Source: Selaginella moellendorffii | Lineage: Eukaryota; Streptophyta; Lycopodiopsida; Selaginellales; Selaginellaceae | Direction of reading: 5' to 3' | DNA length: 64,000 nucleotides | Assembly (NCBI RefSeq): GCF_000143415.4 | Contig: NW_003314355.1 | Coordinates: forward strand, 262,302 to 326,301 | In this document: positions 21,550 through 32,032 of the stretch, in pieces | Layout of the letters: each line of letters starts with the position of its first letter | Numbering within the stretch: position 1 is the first letter of the stretch | Notes under the pieces: model-generated | The model's input: only the letters and a program-made list of their open reading frames with translations | Database searches by the model: none | Told to the model about the DNA's origin: nothing | Translations under genes and position numbers: made by a program

Positions 21550-24185
21550 ATGGCGTCGAGCCAGGGATGGCGCCTGTCGCTGGCGGCCAGGCGCGCGAGG
21601 AAGAGGACGCGATGCTTGGATCAAGATTGCTGCCACCACGACAATCTCCGCTGCGAGCACTGGCGCGAGCTCAAGAGCTACGCCGCGGAGCTCTGTTCTT
21701 GCGATTCCTCCCAGGTAATCCCTTGCGGCACGCGCAGCGCTCCTGGATTTCCAGTCCTTGAGCTTCCTCACTGATGTGAAATGCTGGCAGTCCCTTTGTG
21801 TCGCAGGGCGATCGCGTCCAGACCCTCAAATCCCTGGCGGCGCTGCTCCTCTGCCTCGCCGCCGCCGATGATCCTGCCAATGCAGATGGAGATTACGCGC
21901 TATCGGTGCCAGTGGGCGACGCAATGGTGATCATCGCTCACGATGACGTGGTCCGGCTCTACAAAGTCTTGTTCCAGGAGCTCGCGAAGATTGGCAGCTA
22001 TTTGCTCACGAACTTCTGGTATGTCCCCGAGATGGTTCCTTGTTCCAGTGACGCGGCGCTCCACTTCGAGGAGCTTGCTCAATCGCTGTGCTGCTGCATC
22101 CGGATCATTCCCATCGTGGATATGTTCAACACCAGCATGAGCCACACTGCCGCATCCACTGTCCACGAGATGCTCCACCATCTTTGCTCGCCGTCGAAGT
22201 TCTTCCCTCTTGGCTCGCCTTACACCGTGAAAGAACACCAGGACGTCGTCTTGAGGAGCGCCCTGCTAGAAGTAAGTAAAAATCTCTCCTTTTTTTTACT
22301 GACCTCTACGCGTAGGTGTTCTTGGATGAGATCTTACTCCACCGGGCTCTAACATTCCCAGAAGGCGAAGAATTCTCTTACCGTGCGTCGATCGAAGCTG
22401 CATTCGCGCATATGTTCCACTTCCAGTTTTTGCAAGGCCGGCCATTCCACCAATCCAAGCTCAGCCTTCCTGCGGGTGTTCTTCTACTCGACATGTCCAC
22501 TACCAACCGAGTTCCTAGCGACTTGCTGACGCACATCATATCGCTCGTCACCGGAGCATTGGTCCCGGGTGCGAGTTGCGATGATGAGAGCTTTCCTGCG
22601 ATCCAGGCGCAGAATTATATTCCACACTTTCAGCTGGACGACGAGCTGCCGCATGGAGTAGCTATTGGATTGGCGTCTTCGGTGGTAGAAACAGCAATGG
22701 GGTTACTGTCGAAGTACTACTCAGCGTCCGTTACGATTGCAGCACGGGACAAAAATGGTTTTGAGTGGGGGACACAGGCACTAACTTATGCTGCGGAATA
22801 TGACTGTGACCAAGGCGAGTATTCGTCTACGTTGGCAGCTCTACTCCGGGCGATGGCGTGTGCAATAAATCGGCTTGTTAGTGAGGTCTGCACTATCAAG
22901 TGCCAGGACAGAGATGGGGAGTTGACTGGTGTCCGGGACCTTGCCATTCAAAGAACTTTCGAGACGGTTGCGACTGCCATCAGCCTGAATATGCCTTCCA
23001 CAAAGTTCATGCAAGCTATCGGGTGTTTCAATCAAAGCATGGTCGAGGCGCTAACATCAGAAAACGCAAGAGGAACCATAGGATGGACGCTTGTTATATT
23101 TGCTCACATACTTTCCTACGAGTCACTGAGGGGGCTGGATGAAGCTGTGGCCGTGGAATACGTTCGCGTTTTGGACTCTCTCCTGGCCTTATTACTACTC
23201 GAGAGTAGACCCGATAACGACGTCATGGACGATAAGATAGCCGCTTCTACAAACTTTTTCCTGCGTGGGATGATTAAGTCGCTTCATCAAACAGCCTGGG
23301 ACATGTGTTCGCGTAAGGTAACTTGTGTGATTCCAACAGTTCAGCGTCTCTTAACGTTTCGTTTCTGTTGGCATGCAGAAGTCCGCGACGAAGCTCTTGT
23401 CTTTTTTTTATCAAAAGTCACTCCGATTGGCAGGAAGGATTTTCCAACAATTGAAGATGTCGATTGGCTGTCGCCTGGCATCAGCTTCGACACTGGGAAG
23501 AATTTGCCAACAATTGAAACCGTGACACCTGACATGAGCGTACATGAAACAGTCCAAGAGGTCGTTCAAGAGGTCGTCCAAGAGGTCGTGCAAGAGGTCA
23601 TCGTGGAAGAAGCATCAGATTCGACGACTCCTTTGAAACCCAGGCCATCGACACTGATCATAGCCAAGCGGTTCAAGATAAAGAAGCTCCGTGTGGAACA
23701 ACTTACGGATACACCAGTGGAGAGGACAAGTACACCAGAGACACCTGTGGAGGGGTAAGTCTTTATGTTTGTATGTCTTTTGAGCTTACGGATTCTTTGT
23801 TTTCATCACGTTCAGCAAAAAGAAGAAAAGGAGAAGACGTGGCGCAGGAACTTGGAGTGCAGAAGTGTGCATTAGTAAGAGAACGCGTAGCGCCACCAAA
23901 AGCAAGAGCACAGCGGGAACAGCCAGCAATAGCAGCAGCAACAACAACAAGAACCGCCAGATTGAGAATTCTTTCGTCGCAGAGATGCTCACCAGGGAGA
24001 CGTACGAGGAGTCTTTCGCCGACTTGAACGATTTCATCGTCTGTAAGAAGGGTCGCAACTACACAAGGTTCCTCAACGCCAGGATCAAATACAGGCGCAA
24101 GAGCCACACTCGAATGATTTGGAAGCGGCGGGACAAAAGGCAAAGCCTGATGAAGCTGCTCGAGCTGTGCGGTGAAAGGGCGTGA
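21550..24185 (+). CDS. unrecognised multi-exon protein with VQEV repeats
   Basis: Exons 21550-21714, 21807-22271, 22316-23754 and 23816-24185 join in frame to about 812 aa. The N-terminus is short and Cys/His-rich (CLDQDCCHHDNLRCEHW). The middle is long and helical, with no family I can name. Near 23545-23605 there are four 12-nt repeats giving VQEV units. The C-terminus is strongly basic (KKKRRRRG, KYRRKSHTRMIWKRRDKRQ), suggesting nuclear or nucleic-acid association (inference). A possible extra intron at about 23319-23379 would change frame and is disfavoured because the unspliced frame stays open for 400 nt. A telobox TTTAGGGTTTA lies 20 bp upstream of the start. Confidence 0.65.
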
Positions 24186-24277
24186 ACATTAAACAGGTTT
24201 TTTCCTTTTCCTCTCAACTCAAAACAAGTCTTTTCGATCTTTCTTTTCAGCCCCAGATGTACACTCTTTTCCCAAAG

Positions 24278-24640
24278 CTAGCTGGTACCTGTAAACTGCT
24301 TAACTCTATCGACAACGCCGCGAACAGCACTCTTGGTTGCATCCATCCAACTTCCTCCGCCTTCACTGGTGTTCTTTCCTGTCCTGGGAGTGGCCGTACC
24401 CTTGTCAACCTCGGTATCCTCCATTACAAAGGTGTCGGCCCGCATCTCCTCGCCTATAGGATCACTAGCGGCTGTCTCTGAAGTCTTGGGCGCCCCTGTT
24501 ACAGCATTGTCACCGTCTCGATCGCCCGCAAAGTTCCTGAAGCTCCACCTCCTGGAAGCTCGCAAAGAAGGAAAGCTAGCCTTTCCCATCATCGCCAAGC
24601 CTTCGTCCCCTGTGTCTGAGACTACCAGGTGAATAAATTT
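24278..24640 (-). pseudogene. orphan 3' exon of an unknown gene, cut at the rDNA junction
   Basis: The minus frame ends with a stop at 24278. It encodes charged, low-hydrophobicity sequence (DTGDEGLAMMGKAS, SFRNFAGDRDGDNAV) and an amphipathic end WMDATKSAVRGVVDRVKQF. A possible acceptor CCTGGTAG lies at about 24627-24634. Upstream exons would lie at about 24650 and beyond, where 25S sequence begins, so the gene may have been severed by the rDNA insertion. No family recognised; it could also be a chance ORF. Confidence 0.4.
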
Positions 24641-24655
24641 GACCAATCCTTGTTT

Positions 24656-24708
24656 TCTTTGGCACTGTAGCCCGGCTTTCGGTTCATCCCGCATTGCCAG
24701 TTCTGCTT
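24656..24708 (-). rRNA. 25S rRNA fragment (about 50 bp)
   Basis: The minus strand matches the conserved AAGCAGAACTGGCGATGCGG block, with slight divergence. It continues directly the 25S sequence that stops at 28211 and ends with TCTGCTT, which is repeated at 28211-28217. It marks the left side of the 3.5 kb insertion. Confidence 0.85.
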
Positions 24709-24762
24709 GCAGTTCAGCTCTCGTGATTGCTTCCACAGTGTACTTTACACTACATCCATCAT

Positions 24763-24783
24763 CTAAACCCTAAACCCTAAACC
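24763..24783 (+). repeat. three telomeric-type CCCTAAA repeats
   Basis: CTAAACCCTAAACCC followed by TAAACC lies about 90 bp before the first retroelement ORF. C-rich repeats on the 5' side of the sense strand are what telomere-attached Penelope-like elements of the Athena/Coprina type would leave after capping. A promoter telobox is the alternative. Confidence 0.75.
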
Positions 24784-24875
24784 GGTTGGTCAAAGAGGAA
24801 ACGGAGTGTGAACGAAAATTCGTACACCTCTGATATATTAGTGCCGGATTCGAGAGGATCAGTATCCGCACTCTC

Positions 24876-25235
24876 ATGAGGGAATGCTTGGAAATGATTG
24901 GCCTAGATGCGGAACTCCTGGATCCCATCGTATTTGGCTGGAGGTATGAACCCCAGATCAAACACGACTTTTATAAACCCAAAGAGGTTTTCTGTAACTG
25001 GGACACTCATGCACCACTGGTTTGCGAATGCAGACGATGGCCATGGGTAACTTACCTCGACGAGACTGGACATGTGCGTACATTGGATCCAAAGATCCTT
25101 GGCTCACGCATACTCACGACTGTCATCGAGAAAGGTCTCAATCACATCACCCCAAAACCACTCCAAACAGCAAAAATCATTGCTGAAGTCTGTGGAGCCT
25201 GGGATCGGATTGCCAGTATGATCCCCGATGTCTAA
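24876..25235 (+). CDS. N-terminal part of the Penelope-like element protein
   Basis: 119 aa, open upstream to 24834. It contains LVCECRRWPW followed by an EKGLNHITPKP-type motif, resembling the region that precedes the RT in Penelope-like proteins. Its stop (TAA 25233) overlaps the ATG of the RT ORF (25228) within ATGTCTAA. It is probably one protein split by a frameshift, or a stop-start re-initiation arrangement. Confidence 0.65.
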   Translation: MRECLEMIGLDAELLDPIVFGWRYEPQIKHDFYKPKEVFCNWDTHAPLVCECRRWPWVTYLDETGHVRTLDPKILGSRILTTVIEKGLNHITPKPLQTAKIIAEVCGAWDRIASMIPDV

Positions 25236-26847
25236 CGACGAAGCTGCTGTTAAACAGCATATCAACTACCGAGTCCGAATGGCAGTACAAAATTGCCAGA
25301 CCACCCCGATGGTAGATGTGATGACCACCCCTGAGGCAAAGCGGCAATTGGAGTGGGTACATAAAGACTTGTACATCAGTGGCGCAGACAAAGCGGCCAA
25401 CACACCCACCTTCTTTTGCAAAACGTTAGCCCGGGAGCAAGCGCTTGCACGGATGAATAGTGACGACTTTCCACTAGTAGTCTCGGACAATAATGTCCCT
25501 GAGACGCCTGAGCAAGTTGTAAAACAACTGCTCGGTGAACCGCCCTTACAGGAATTCCCGCCGCAGAAACCAGATCTCCCTTACCTTATGGGAATCTATA
25601 AAGTGCACAAGAATAAAATGCGCTGGTTAACGAATGCGGATGGATGTGTCTTCTCTGAAATCACAATTTGCCTCACAGCTATCCTGAAAGGAATACAGGA
25701 GGCGCTACAAAACGTAGCTGATGATTTCTACGCATGGGCAAAATTCTTTGGAGGAAAAACGAACACGTGTTGGATCCTTGGATCCACACAGGAGTTCGCG
25801 ATTAATCTTCCCGACAAGATCACCACGATCTATACGGGAGATATCACAAAGTGCTACGAGGCCATCCCCCTCGAGGGAGATCAAGGCCTCACGACGGCCA
25901 TGACAAACCTCGTCAATTTGGCTTTCGCGCACCAAAACCACCTCCATAAGGACCTTTTTCTGATTCAAAAGAAGAACGGCGAGCTTGAGGCCGAATGGAA
26001 ACCTCTACGCCACTCATCAGTGAAGGCCACCAGAATGGATCCAACAAAAGTCATCGAGCTAAATCACTTCATTATCCGGAACACATACGTCTGGCTGGGT
26101 GACAGAGTATGGAGCCAAGTCCGAGGGATTCCTATGGGCTTCTCGTGCTCGCCTCTGTGGTGTAACCTGTACCTATTCTATTTCGAGTATAACTTTATCA
26201 CTCGACTCGCTCGTTTAGGCCGGTATGATCTGCTGCGCTTATTCGAACATACTTTCCGGTACATGGACGATCTGGTGTCAATGAATAACCCCATGATCCT
26301 CCGATTCCTTGACCCTGATCAAGTCGAATCCGAAGGAAATCCGTTCTGGATATATCCATTACGATTCCTGGCCATGCAGAACGAGATGGATAATCCATTC
26401 GTGAACACGGACGGCTCGCTCGTGAATCTGTCCGCTCACTTCTTGAGCCTTCAGATTCAGATCATACGAGTTGATGGTACTTTCTTAACCACAAAATATG
26501 ACAAGCGCCGATCACTTCCATTCAAAGTCTCGCTGTACATTCAGCGAGATTCAAACCGGCCAGTCGCAAACTCATCCAAGGTGATCCTGGGGCAAGTCTT
26601 TGCGCTTTTTTATCTGATTAATACCGCCGGTGGTATCGTCCTTGAGATTGATAATCTTGTTGAATGCTTCGTGGAAAAAGGATTCCATCGCTATGCATTG
26701 AGACGACTCATCCTCAGTGGTCTGGATCGTATCATTCTCACCAGCCCCCTGACACCGGTACAAGCAGTCTTGGAAATTCTCTTTGACATCTGGAGAGAAC
26801 TGGCCAATAGGCCACCACAGCTCGACGACTCAGCAAACTCAAGCTGA
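25228..26847 (+). CDS. Penelope-like reverse transcriptase
   Basis: 539 aa. Motifs in order: ADKAANTPTFFCKTL (the DK motif of this class), MGIYKVHKNKMRWL, TGDITKCYEAIPL (first catalytic Asp), GIPMGFSCSPLWCNLYL, RYMDDLV (catalytic YMDD, about 26264) and KRRSLPFKVSLYIQR. No GIY-YIG endonuclease follows the RT, unlike canonical Penelope; this fits the endonuclease-lacking Athena/Coprina groups known to sit at telomeres. The frame is uninterrupted, so the RT itself could be active. RT class assignment is confident; subgroup is inference. Confidence 0.87.
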   Translation: MSNDEAAVKQHINYRVRMAVQNCQTTPMVDVMTTPEAKRQLEWVHKDLYISGADKAANTPTFFCKTLAREQALARMNSDDFPLVVSDNNVPETPEQVVKQLLGEPPLQEFPPQKPDLPYLMGIYKVHKNKMRWLTNADGCVFSEITICLTAILKGIQEALQNVADDFYAWAKFFGGKTNTCWILGSTQEFAINLPDKITTIYTGDITKCYEAIPLEGDQGLTTAMTNLVNLAFAHQNHLHKDLFLIQKKNGELEAEWKPLRHSSVKATRMDPTKVIELNHFIIRNTYVWLGDRVWSQVRGIPMGFSCSPLWCNLYLFYFEYNFITRLARLGRYDLLRLFEHTFRYMDDLVSMNNPMILRFLDPDQVESEGNPFWIYPLRFLAMQNEMDNPFVNTDGSLVNLSAHFLSLQIQIIRVDGTFLTTKYDKRRSLPFKVSLYIQRDSNRPVANSSKVILGQVFALFYLINTAGGIVLEIDNLVECFVEKGFHRYALRRLILSGLDRIILTSPLTPVQAVLEILFDIWRELANRPPQLDDSANSS

Positions 26848-28210
26848 GCACCAGGAACTCTGTCCTCTAGACAGGACTATCCATCACTTTAGCATCATAT
26901 CGAAACATAATAGATTCGATATTTATGCCGTTTTGGACTGTGAACAACAAAAGAATTAGTTCCCCCAAACTTACCATGCAGTCCTGGGTCACGCGCTGAA
27001 CTAAAAAATGCAAGTGCACCTTTGACTACAACTGTGTTTTGATTGGTAAAATTTAAAAAAAACAACACAAGTTGCTGCTCTCTCACTCTGAGACAGATCC
27101 CACGCCTTAATCACAGCAAGGTCTTCCTTAAAAACAATTTTTTAAAGGAAACCTTACTTACAGAAAACTCTGTTTTCCCATGAATAAACTAATGGGATAC
27201 ATGAGTAGATGTGGCATGGTAAAAAACAAAACTTTGGATTCCTCACAGAATCTCGCGCGAAGAAACATGCCACACGGATAGGCAAACCTAATTACAAGCT
27301 ATAGCTATTCGACTTCATGGCTGCGGGCACTGGATTTTCTCACACCGAAAGGTATGAAGCGACAGGAAAAACCCTAACGTTAGGGTTTCTCGCTTGCATC
27401 TGCCGCCGCCGCATTCTCCAGGAGCGCATCCACAAGCAGAGCAAGCTTGGGCTGCTGCAAGGCTGTGCGCTAGCACAACCACGCACACTTCTCGCCCACT
27501 CCAGAATCAACAGCCGCTTCGTTGCGCACCGCAAGAATGAGCAGTGCCAACGAAGTGCTTGTTTGGGGATAGCATAAAACAAGCTTACACCCACCACTAA
27601 GGTCACGAGGAATCTCACTACCACATTCCTGGCCACGCAAAAACGGGTACAAACGATTCATTTTGCTGCGTTTTTTTACCCTTGGCCTGTAGGAATCTCT
27701 CTCGGCCAGAGCGCTGGAACTAAACGCCACAGCGACACAAGGGGTTCTCACTGACTCTGCCCAGGTAGTGCTTGTACTCTCGACTGTTCCAGCTTCTAAT
27801 CATCCACTTAGAAAAAAGACGGGATGACAGCGACTGGTCCAGACGGCGAGATCCATGAGTCAACGGATAGCGATCAGGTTGAGCATGTTCCTTAGCTCTA
27901 ATCTTTGGAAGTCACTTCTGATGTGCGGCCCGGGCATGTACCTGAGTACATTGGCTCGCGAGCATCAGTCGTGCATTTCTCAGTTCAGTTTTGAAACCTA
28001 GCTTCGTACTTTCACAAAATGAGAGATAGAGCTAGCGGAGATTGCATTACTAATCCTCGTCTTCCATGATACAGGTACCCCCCGGACACCCAAACCGTAG
28101 GAGGTGACATAGGAATTGCTTAGGGAAATCGTTTTGGTCGTGGTCGGTACCGGGTTACCGGGCGGATGATCCTACGCCTCGGACGAATGTACCGAAAACG
28201 GCCTAGTCGA
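26848..28210. other. non-coding 3' part of the rDNA insertion
   Basis: No protein or ribozyme recognised. A perfect 20 bp palindrome of two inverted teloboxes (ACCCTAAC/GTTAGGGT core) lies at 27369-27388. Short minus ORFs around 27340-27751 show no family. I looked for the hammerhead core CTGANGA...GAAA reported from some Penelope-like elements and saw none. The segment 28075-28210 is not 25S sequence although it adjoins it. Confidence 0.55.
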
Positions 28211-28371
28211 TCTGCTTAACCAAAAATGGCCCACTTGGAGCTCGCATTCACGGCCGGGGCTCAACAGAGCAACCCCGGCTGCTTTACCTATTTAAAGTTT
28301 GAGAATAGGTCAAGGGTGTTTCACCCCCGATGCCTCTAATCATTCGCTTTACCCGATAAAACTCAGCAAGA

Positions 28372-28403
<32 letters not shown>

Positions 28404-29832
28404 TACCAGCTACTAGATGGTTCGATTAGTCTTTCGCCCCTATACCCAAGTCTGACGAACGATTTGCACGTCAGTATCGCTACGAGCCTCCACCAGAGTT
28501 TCCTCCAGCCTCGACCTGCTCAGGCATAGTTCACCATCTTTCGGGTCCCAGCAGGTATGCTAACACTCAAACCCTTCTCAAAAGATCAAGGTTGGTCCGT
28601 GGTGCACCCCCGAAGGGGATCCCACGAATTAGTTTCCTTTCGCCTGTACGGGTTTAGCACCCACAGACTCGCATACATGTTAGACTCCTTGGTCCGTGTT
28701 TCAAGACGGGTCGGATGGAACGCCCAAGTTCCAGCATCTGGCAGGTGTAAGCGACTAAATTTTCCATTCTACTTTAGTCACTTAACCACACCTTCGACCA
28801 CTTGGAGGAGTCTCATTCACAACCTCCATAAGTCCAATTCAGGACTTGGGACTTGCTAGCCCCGAGAATGGCATCCATGCCACTCAACATTTGCACTTGG
28901 TCCAAGTGCTCCACGTGTCCGATCCCATGACCGACACTCAAAGGTACCACCGACATGGCAGCTTGTTATGCTAAGGCCATGCCCAATCACCTTTGCCACA
29001 CTAGTAGTCCAATACCACTTGCATCACAGTCTTGGCTCTCCAAGACTAGGCAAACCATCCGTGAGTGGTCATCTCAAATCCACTCCTTAGCATCCTTAGG
29101 ATGCCCACCGACAAGGGGAATAGCCTTCCCCAATATCCCTCTGTCGGTCCCCACTAAGTCCCTTTCTGCCCTTGGCCGTGTTTGCCAACACTGCCACTGG
29201 ATCGAGGCCCACAGGCCCGACCACTAAGTCTGACAGTCCTCTGGGACTTCTTCACCACACGACTGTGTCCTTGATCACTACCCTAGAGGACTGCTCCTCT
29301 TCCTTTCCACAATCTGGGCCTTTGGGACAACATTTCGGAACACCGTGGCCTTACGCGAGCCACCTGGGTACTCTCCCCGCCTTCCACCCTTGGGTGCTCT
29401 AGCCATGGGCTTAGAGCGAGGTTCCGTTGAGCCACGCCTGGTATCCAAGTAGGTAGTGCCACCCACACTTGGACTGGGAGCATCGGCCAGTCGATCTCCC
29501 GGGGGAACTAGAGCCGGCTCTTGAACACTTCACCAAGCTACCTAGCTTGTCGGTCCGTGTTCACTCTAGTCTTGGACTTCCCAGTGGTCAGCTCATCACC
29601 CAATACTGGGTCTGGCCTGCCTGGGCCAAACTACCCTTTCCTGGCCAAACTGGCTCCACTGGGCTCCAAGCCCCACACTCTCCCTACTATACTTTTGGAA
29701 CCCCCCGCAGCCCCCCCCCCCCCCCCCCCCCCTGGGGGACGATCGCTTTGGGCTTTCACCCAACTGCCTGTATTAGTATTCGGACTCAGACTCGGACTCG
29801 GACTCGGTCTCGGTCCCGGATTCGGACGCGGA

Positions 29833-29869
<37 letters not shown>

Positions 29870-30789
29870 CCGGTCTCGGTTCCATCTCGGACTCCACCTC
29901 GGGTCTATCTCGGACTCCACCTCGGGTCCATCTCGGACTCCATCTCGGACTCCATCTCGGGTCCATCTCGGACTCCATCTCGGACTCCATCTCGGACTCC
30001 ATCTCGGACTCCATCTCGGGTCCATCTCGGACTCCATCTCGGGTCCATCTCGGACTCCATCGCAGTCCATCTCAGACTCCATCTCGGACTCCATATCAGA
30101 CTCCATCTCGGACTCCATATCGGACTCCATCTCGGACTCCATATCGGACTCCATTTCAGACTCCATATCGGACTCCATATCGGACTCCATTTCGGACTCC
30201 ATTTCGGGTCCATCTCGGACTCCATCTCGGACTCCATATCGGACTTCACTTCGGGTCCATCTCGGACTCCATCTCAGACTCCATCTCAGACTCCATATCG
30301 GACTCCACTTCGGGTCCATCTCGGGTCCGCCTCAGACTCCATCTCGGACACTTCCACGTGTCATGTTTTGGTCCTTTCGGGTCCCTTTTTAGAGCCTCGC
30401 TTATGGCTCGCTTCGTGCTCATTCCTCAAGCACCTTGTTGGGAGTTCCACTCCCGCTCTCGACCTTTCAAGGTGGAGCTTTTAGTCCAAACGTGTTACGC
30501 TCATTTGGCTTTCGCTTCGGCCACTACCACGTGGCGCCCTTCCGGCTCCACTTTGGGGCCTAGGGATTTTGTGTCTCACAGCAGGGCACTGGAACACCCC
30601 GCCATTTTCAGAGGCAGCAGCGGCATTGGCAGGGAGCCAGAGGCTCACAAGCCGTTATCCCGCCGCGTCCTCCCATGCTGGACAGCCCCTTGCATTGCTT
30701 GGCAGACCAGCTCTCGCCGTTCCACACACAACCAAGGGGCGCACAAGGCATCCATTCGCTTCCCTCCCAGCAATTTCAAGCACTTTTTA

Positions 30790-30825
<36 letters not shown>

Positions 30826-31177
30826 AGTACTTGTGCGCTATTGGTCTCTCACCAGTATTTAGCCTTGGATGGAATTTACCACCCACTTAAGGCTGCATTC
30901 CCAAACAGCCCGACTCGCCGAAAGAGCCTCGTGATGCAGCAGGGTCCGGGCTAGACGGGGCTCTCACCCTCTCTGGCGTCCCGTTCCAAGGGACTTAAAC
31001 CCGGTCCGCTGCAGAGGACCCTTCTCCAGACTACAATTCGGGGTGCAGAGACACCCCGATTTCCAAGCTGGGCTCTTTCCGTTTCGCTCGCCGCTACTAG
31101 GGAAATCCTTGTTAGTTTCTTTTCCTCCGCTTAGTGATATGCTTAAACTCAGCGGGTTGTCTTGCCTGACCTGAGGT
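28211..31177 (-). rRNA. 25S rRNA 5' part (antisense), interrupted by a solo LTR
   Basis: The minus strand begins at about 31177 (TGACCTCAGGTCAGGC, then AACCCGCTGAGTTTAAGC). It runs through the conserved 5' domain and the block ending GAGCTCCAAGTGGGCCATTTTTGG at about 28218. A solo LTR occupies 28746-30580. The rRNA sequence itself is well conserved, but with the LTR and the 3.5 kb insertion it cannot make a normal 25S rRNA. No 18S follows. Confidence 0.93.
28746..30580 (-). repeat. solo LTR of the LARD-like family inserted in 25S
   Basis: A single 1835 bp copy of the LTR seen at 5619 and 11634, with ends TGTAAGC and GTCTCACA. It is bounded by the target duplication GCAGG (28741-28745 and 30581-30585). 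It is more diverged than the other two, has its own version of the GAGTCC minisatellite (about 29780-30340) and a long poly-C tract near 29709-29732. One LTR without an interior implies recombination between the LTRs of a former full element. Confidence 0.93.
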
Positions 31178-31350
31178 CATGCACATGAGCGATTCGCCAC
31201 TAGGTGGGGTGCGTGCCATCGATGCCACACGGACAAGTCGGGGGCCACACCATCCACATGCAATCAAGCTGACCGGAACACAAGTCCACGGATGGCCACA
31301 TTCGCCCCACGCTCACACTCACAGAGTGCGCATGAGGCAGCAAATGGTTG
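31178..31350 (-). other. ITS2 of the ribosomal repeat (antisense)
   Basis: About 173 bp between the 25S 5' end and the recognisable 3' end of 5.8S. ITS2 sequence is not conserved; identity rests on position. Confidence 0.8.
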
Positions 31351-31393
31351 CGGACGCTCAGGCAGGCATGCCCTCGGGCAATAGATGCCTCGG
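31351..31393 (-). rRNA. 5.8S rRNA 3' end, truncated
   Basis: Minus strand CCGAGGGCATGCCTGCCTGA followed by GCGTC matches the highly conserved 3' end of plant 5.8S. Similarity fades beyond about 31393, so most of 5.8S, ITS1 and 18S are missing. Confidence 0.75.
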
Positions 31394-31650
31394 TCAGCAT
31401 CTTCTGCTGCTACACTCAAGGCAGTACACTCAAGGCATTGCTTTAAGACGCAAATGCAAATGAAGATGCTTTTGAATCACTTCAAGAGTGACTCGGACTT
31501 TGAGGAGTTTCCGGTTTCATAACTATACTTTGACAGAATCACGTCAAAACATGTATGTTCAAATTATATGCACAATTAAAAATCCAAACCATAACCATGA
31601 GAACAATAGAAAGAAATTCCTGTCCAAAGTTCTTGGTGAATGAAGGCTTA
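31394..31650. other. unassigned sequence between rDNA remnant and MSH7 fragment
   Basis: No ORF, RNA gene or repeat recognised. It contains the rDNA truncation junction. Confidence 0.5.
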
Positions 31651-31654
31651 AAGC

Positions 31655-31850
31655 AAAAGTGCGCTCAACCCAAGTTTGAGTGGATGCAACCATCAAACAT
31701 TTTGATATCAGGACCGTCCACATTCTAGAGGCGGTATTTGGATAACCAAATGCCTCTTTTCTTCAAAGTGGTGAGATATTAAAAGTTCCACATGACCCAG
31801 TGCAAGGGAAGTTCATGAGTTTATGAACTAGATGCTGAGGAAGTATTTTG
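31655..31850 (+). pseudogene. fragment of an MSH7 exon, inverted relative to the gene
   Basis: Plus-strand [11 protein letters not shown], then an internal deletion, IRTVHI, and FFKV followed by intron-like sequence. These match MSH7 exon sequence at about 35175-35365 (minus strand), including the exon-intron border after FFKV. It is therefore a genomic duplication, not a retrocopy. Broken by deletions and stops. Confidence 0.85.
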
Positions 31851-32032
31851 GCATCTGCCCCAGTCCTAGGACTGCCACTTTTTAGCCAATGTATCAATTT
31901 TCTCACCCACAGTACTCATTATCTTAGTATCTCGTACCATAGCTACTTGAGGAACATAGCTTTATCTTGTCAGGAGATTCTAATCTTGCCTTTGTGCTCA
32001 TAGCTGGAAACAACCAGGATAAGCATACATAC

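Larger units (their letters stand above)
24709..28210 (+). mobile_element. 3.5 kb insertion in 25S rDNA carrying a Penelope-like retroelement
   Basis: The 25S sequence is continuous across this interval except for a direct repeat TCTGCTT (24702-24708 and 28211-28217), the expected footprint of an insertion with target duplication. Inside are telomeric-type repeats (24763-24783), two overlapping ORFs of a Penelope-like reverse transcriptase, and a 1.36 kb non-coding tail. No terminal inverted or long direct repeats were found. Whether the whole interval is one element or composite is unresolved. Confidence 0.75.

Noticed and set aside
23319-23379. GT-AG intron in the unrecognised gene
   Set aside because: Removing 61 nt shifts the frame into an early stop, while the unspliced frame remains open to the next splice site.
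24709-28210. Hammerhead ribozyme expected in some Penelope-like elements
   Set aside because: No CTGANGA core followed by GAAA with closing stems was found on either strand by eye; CTGATGC at about 27968 (minus) lacks the required order.
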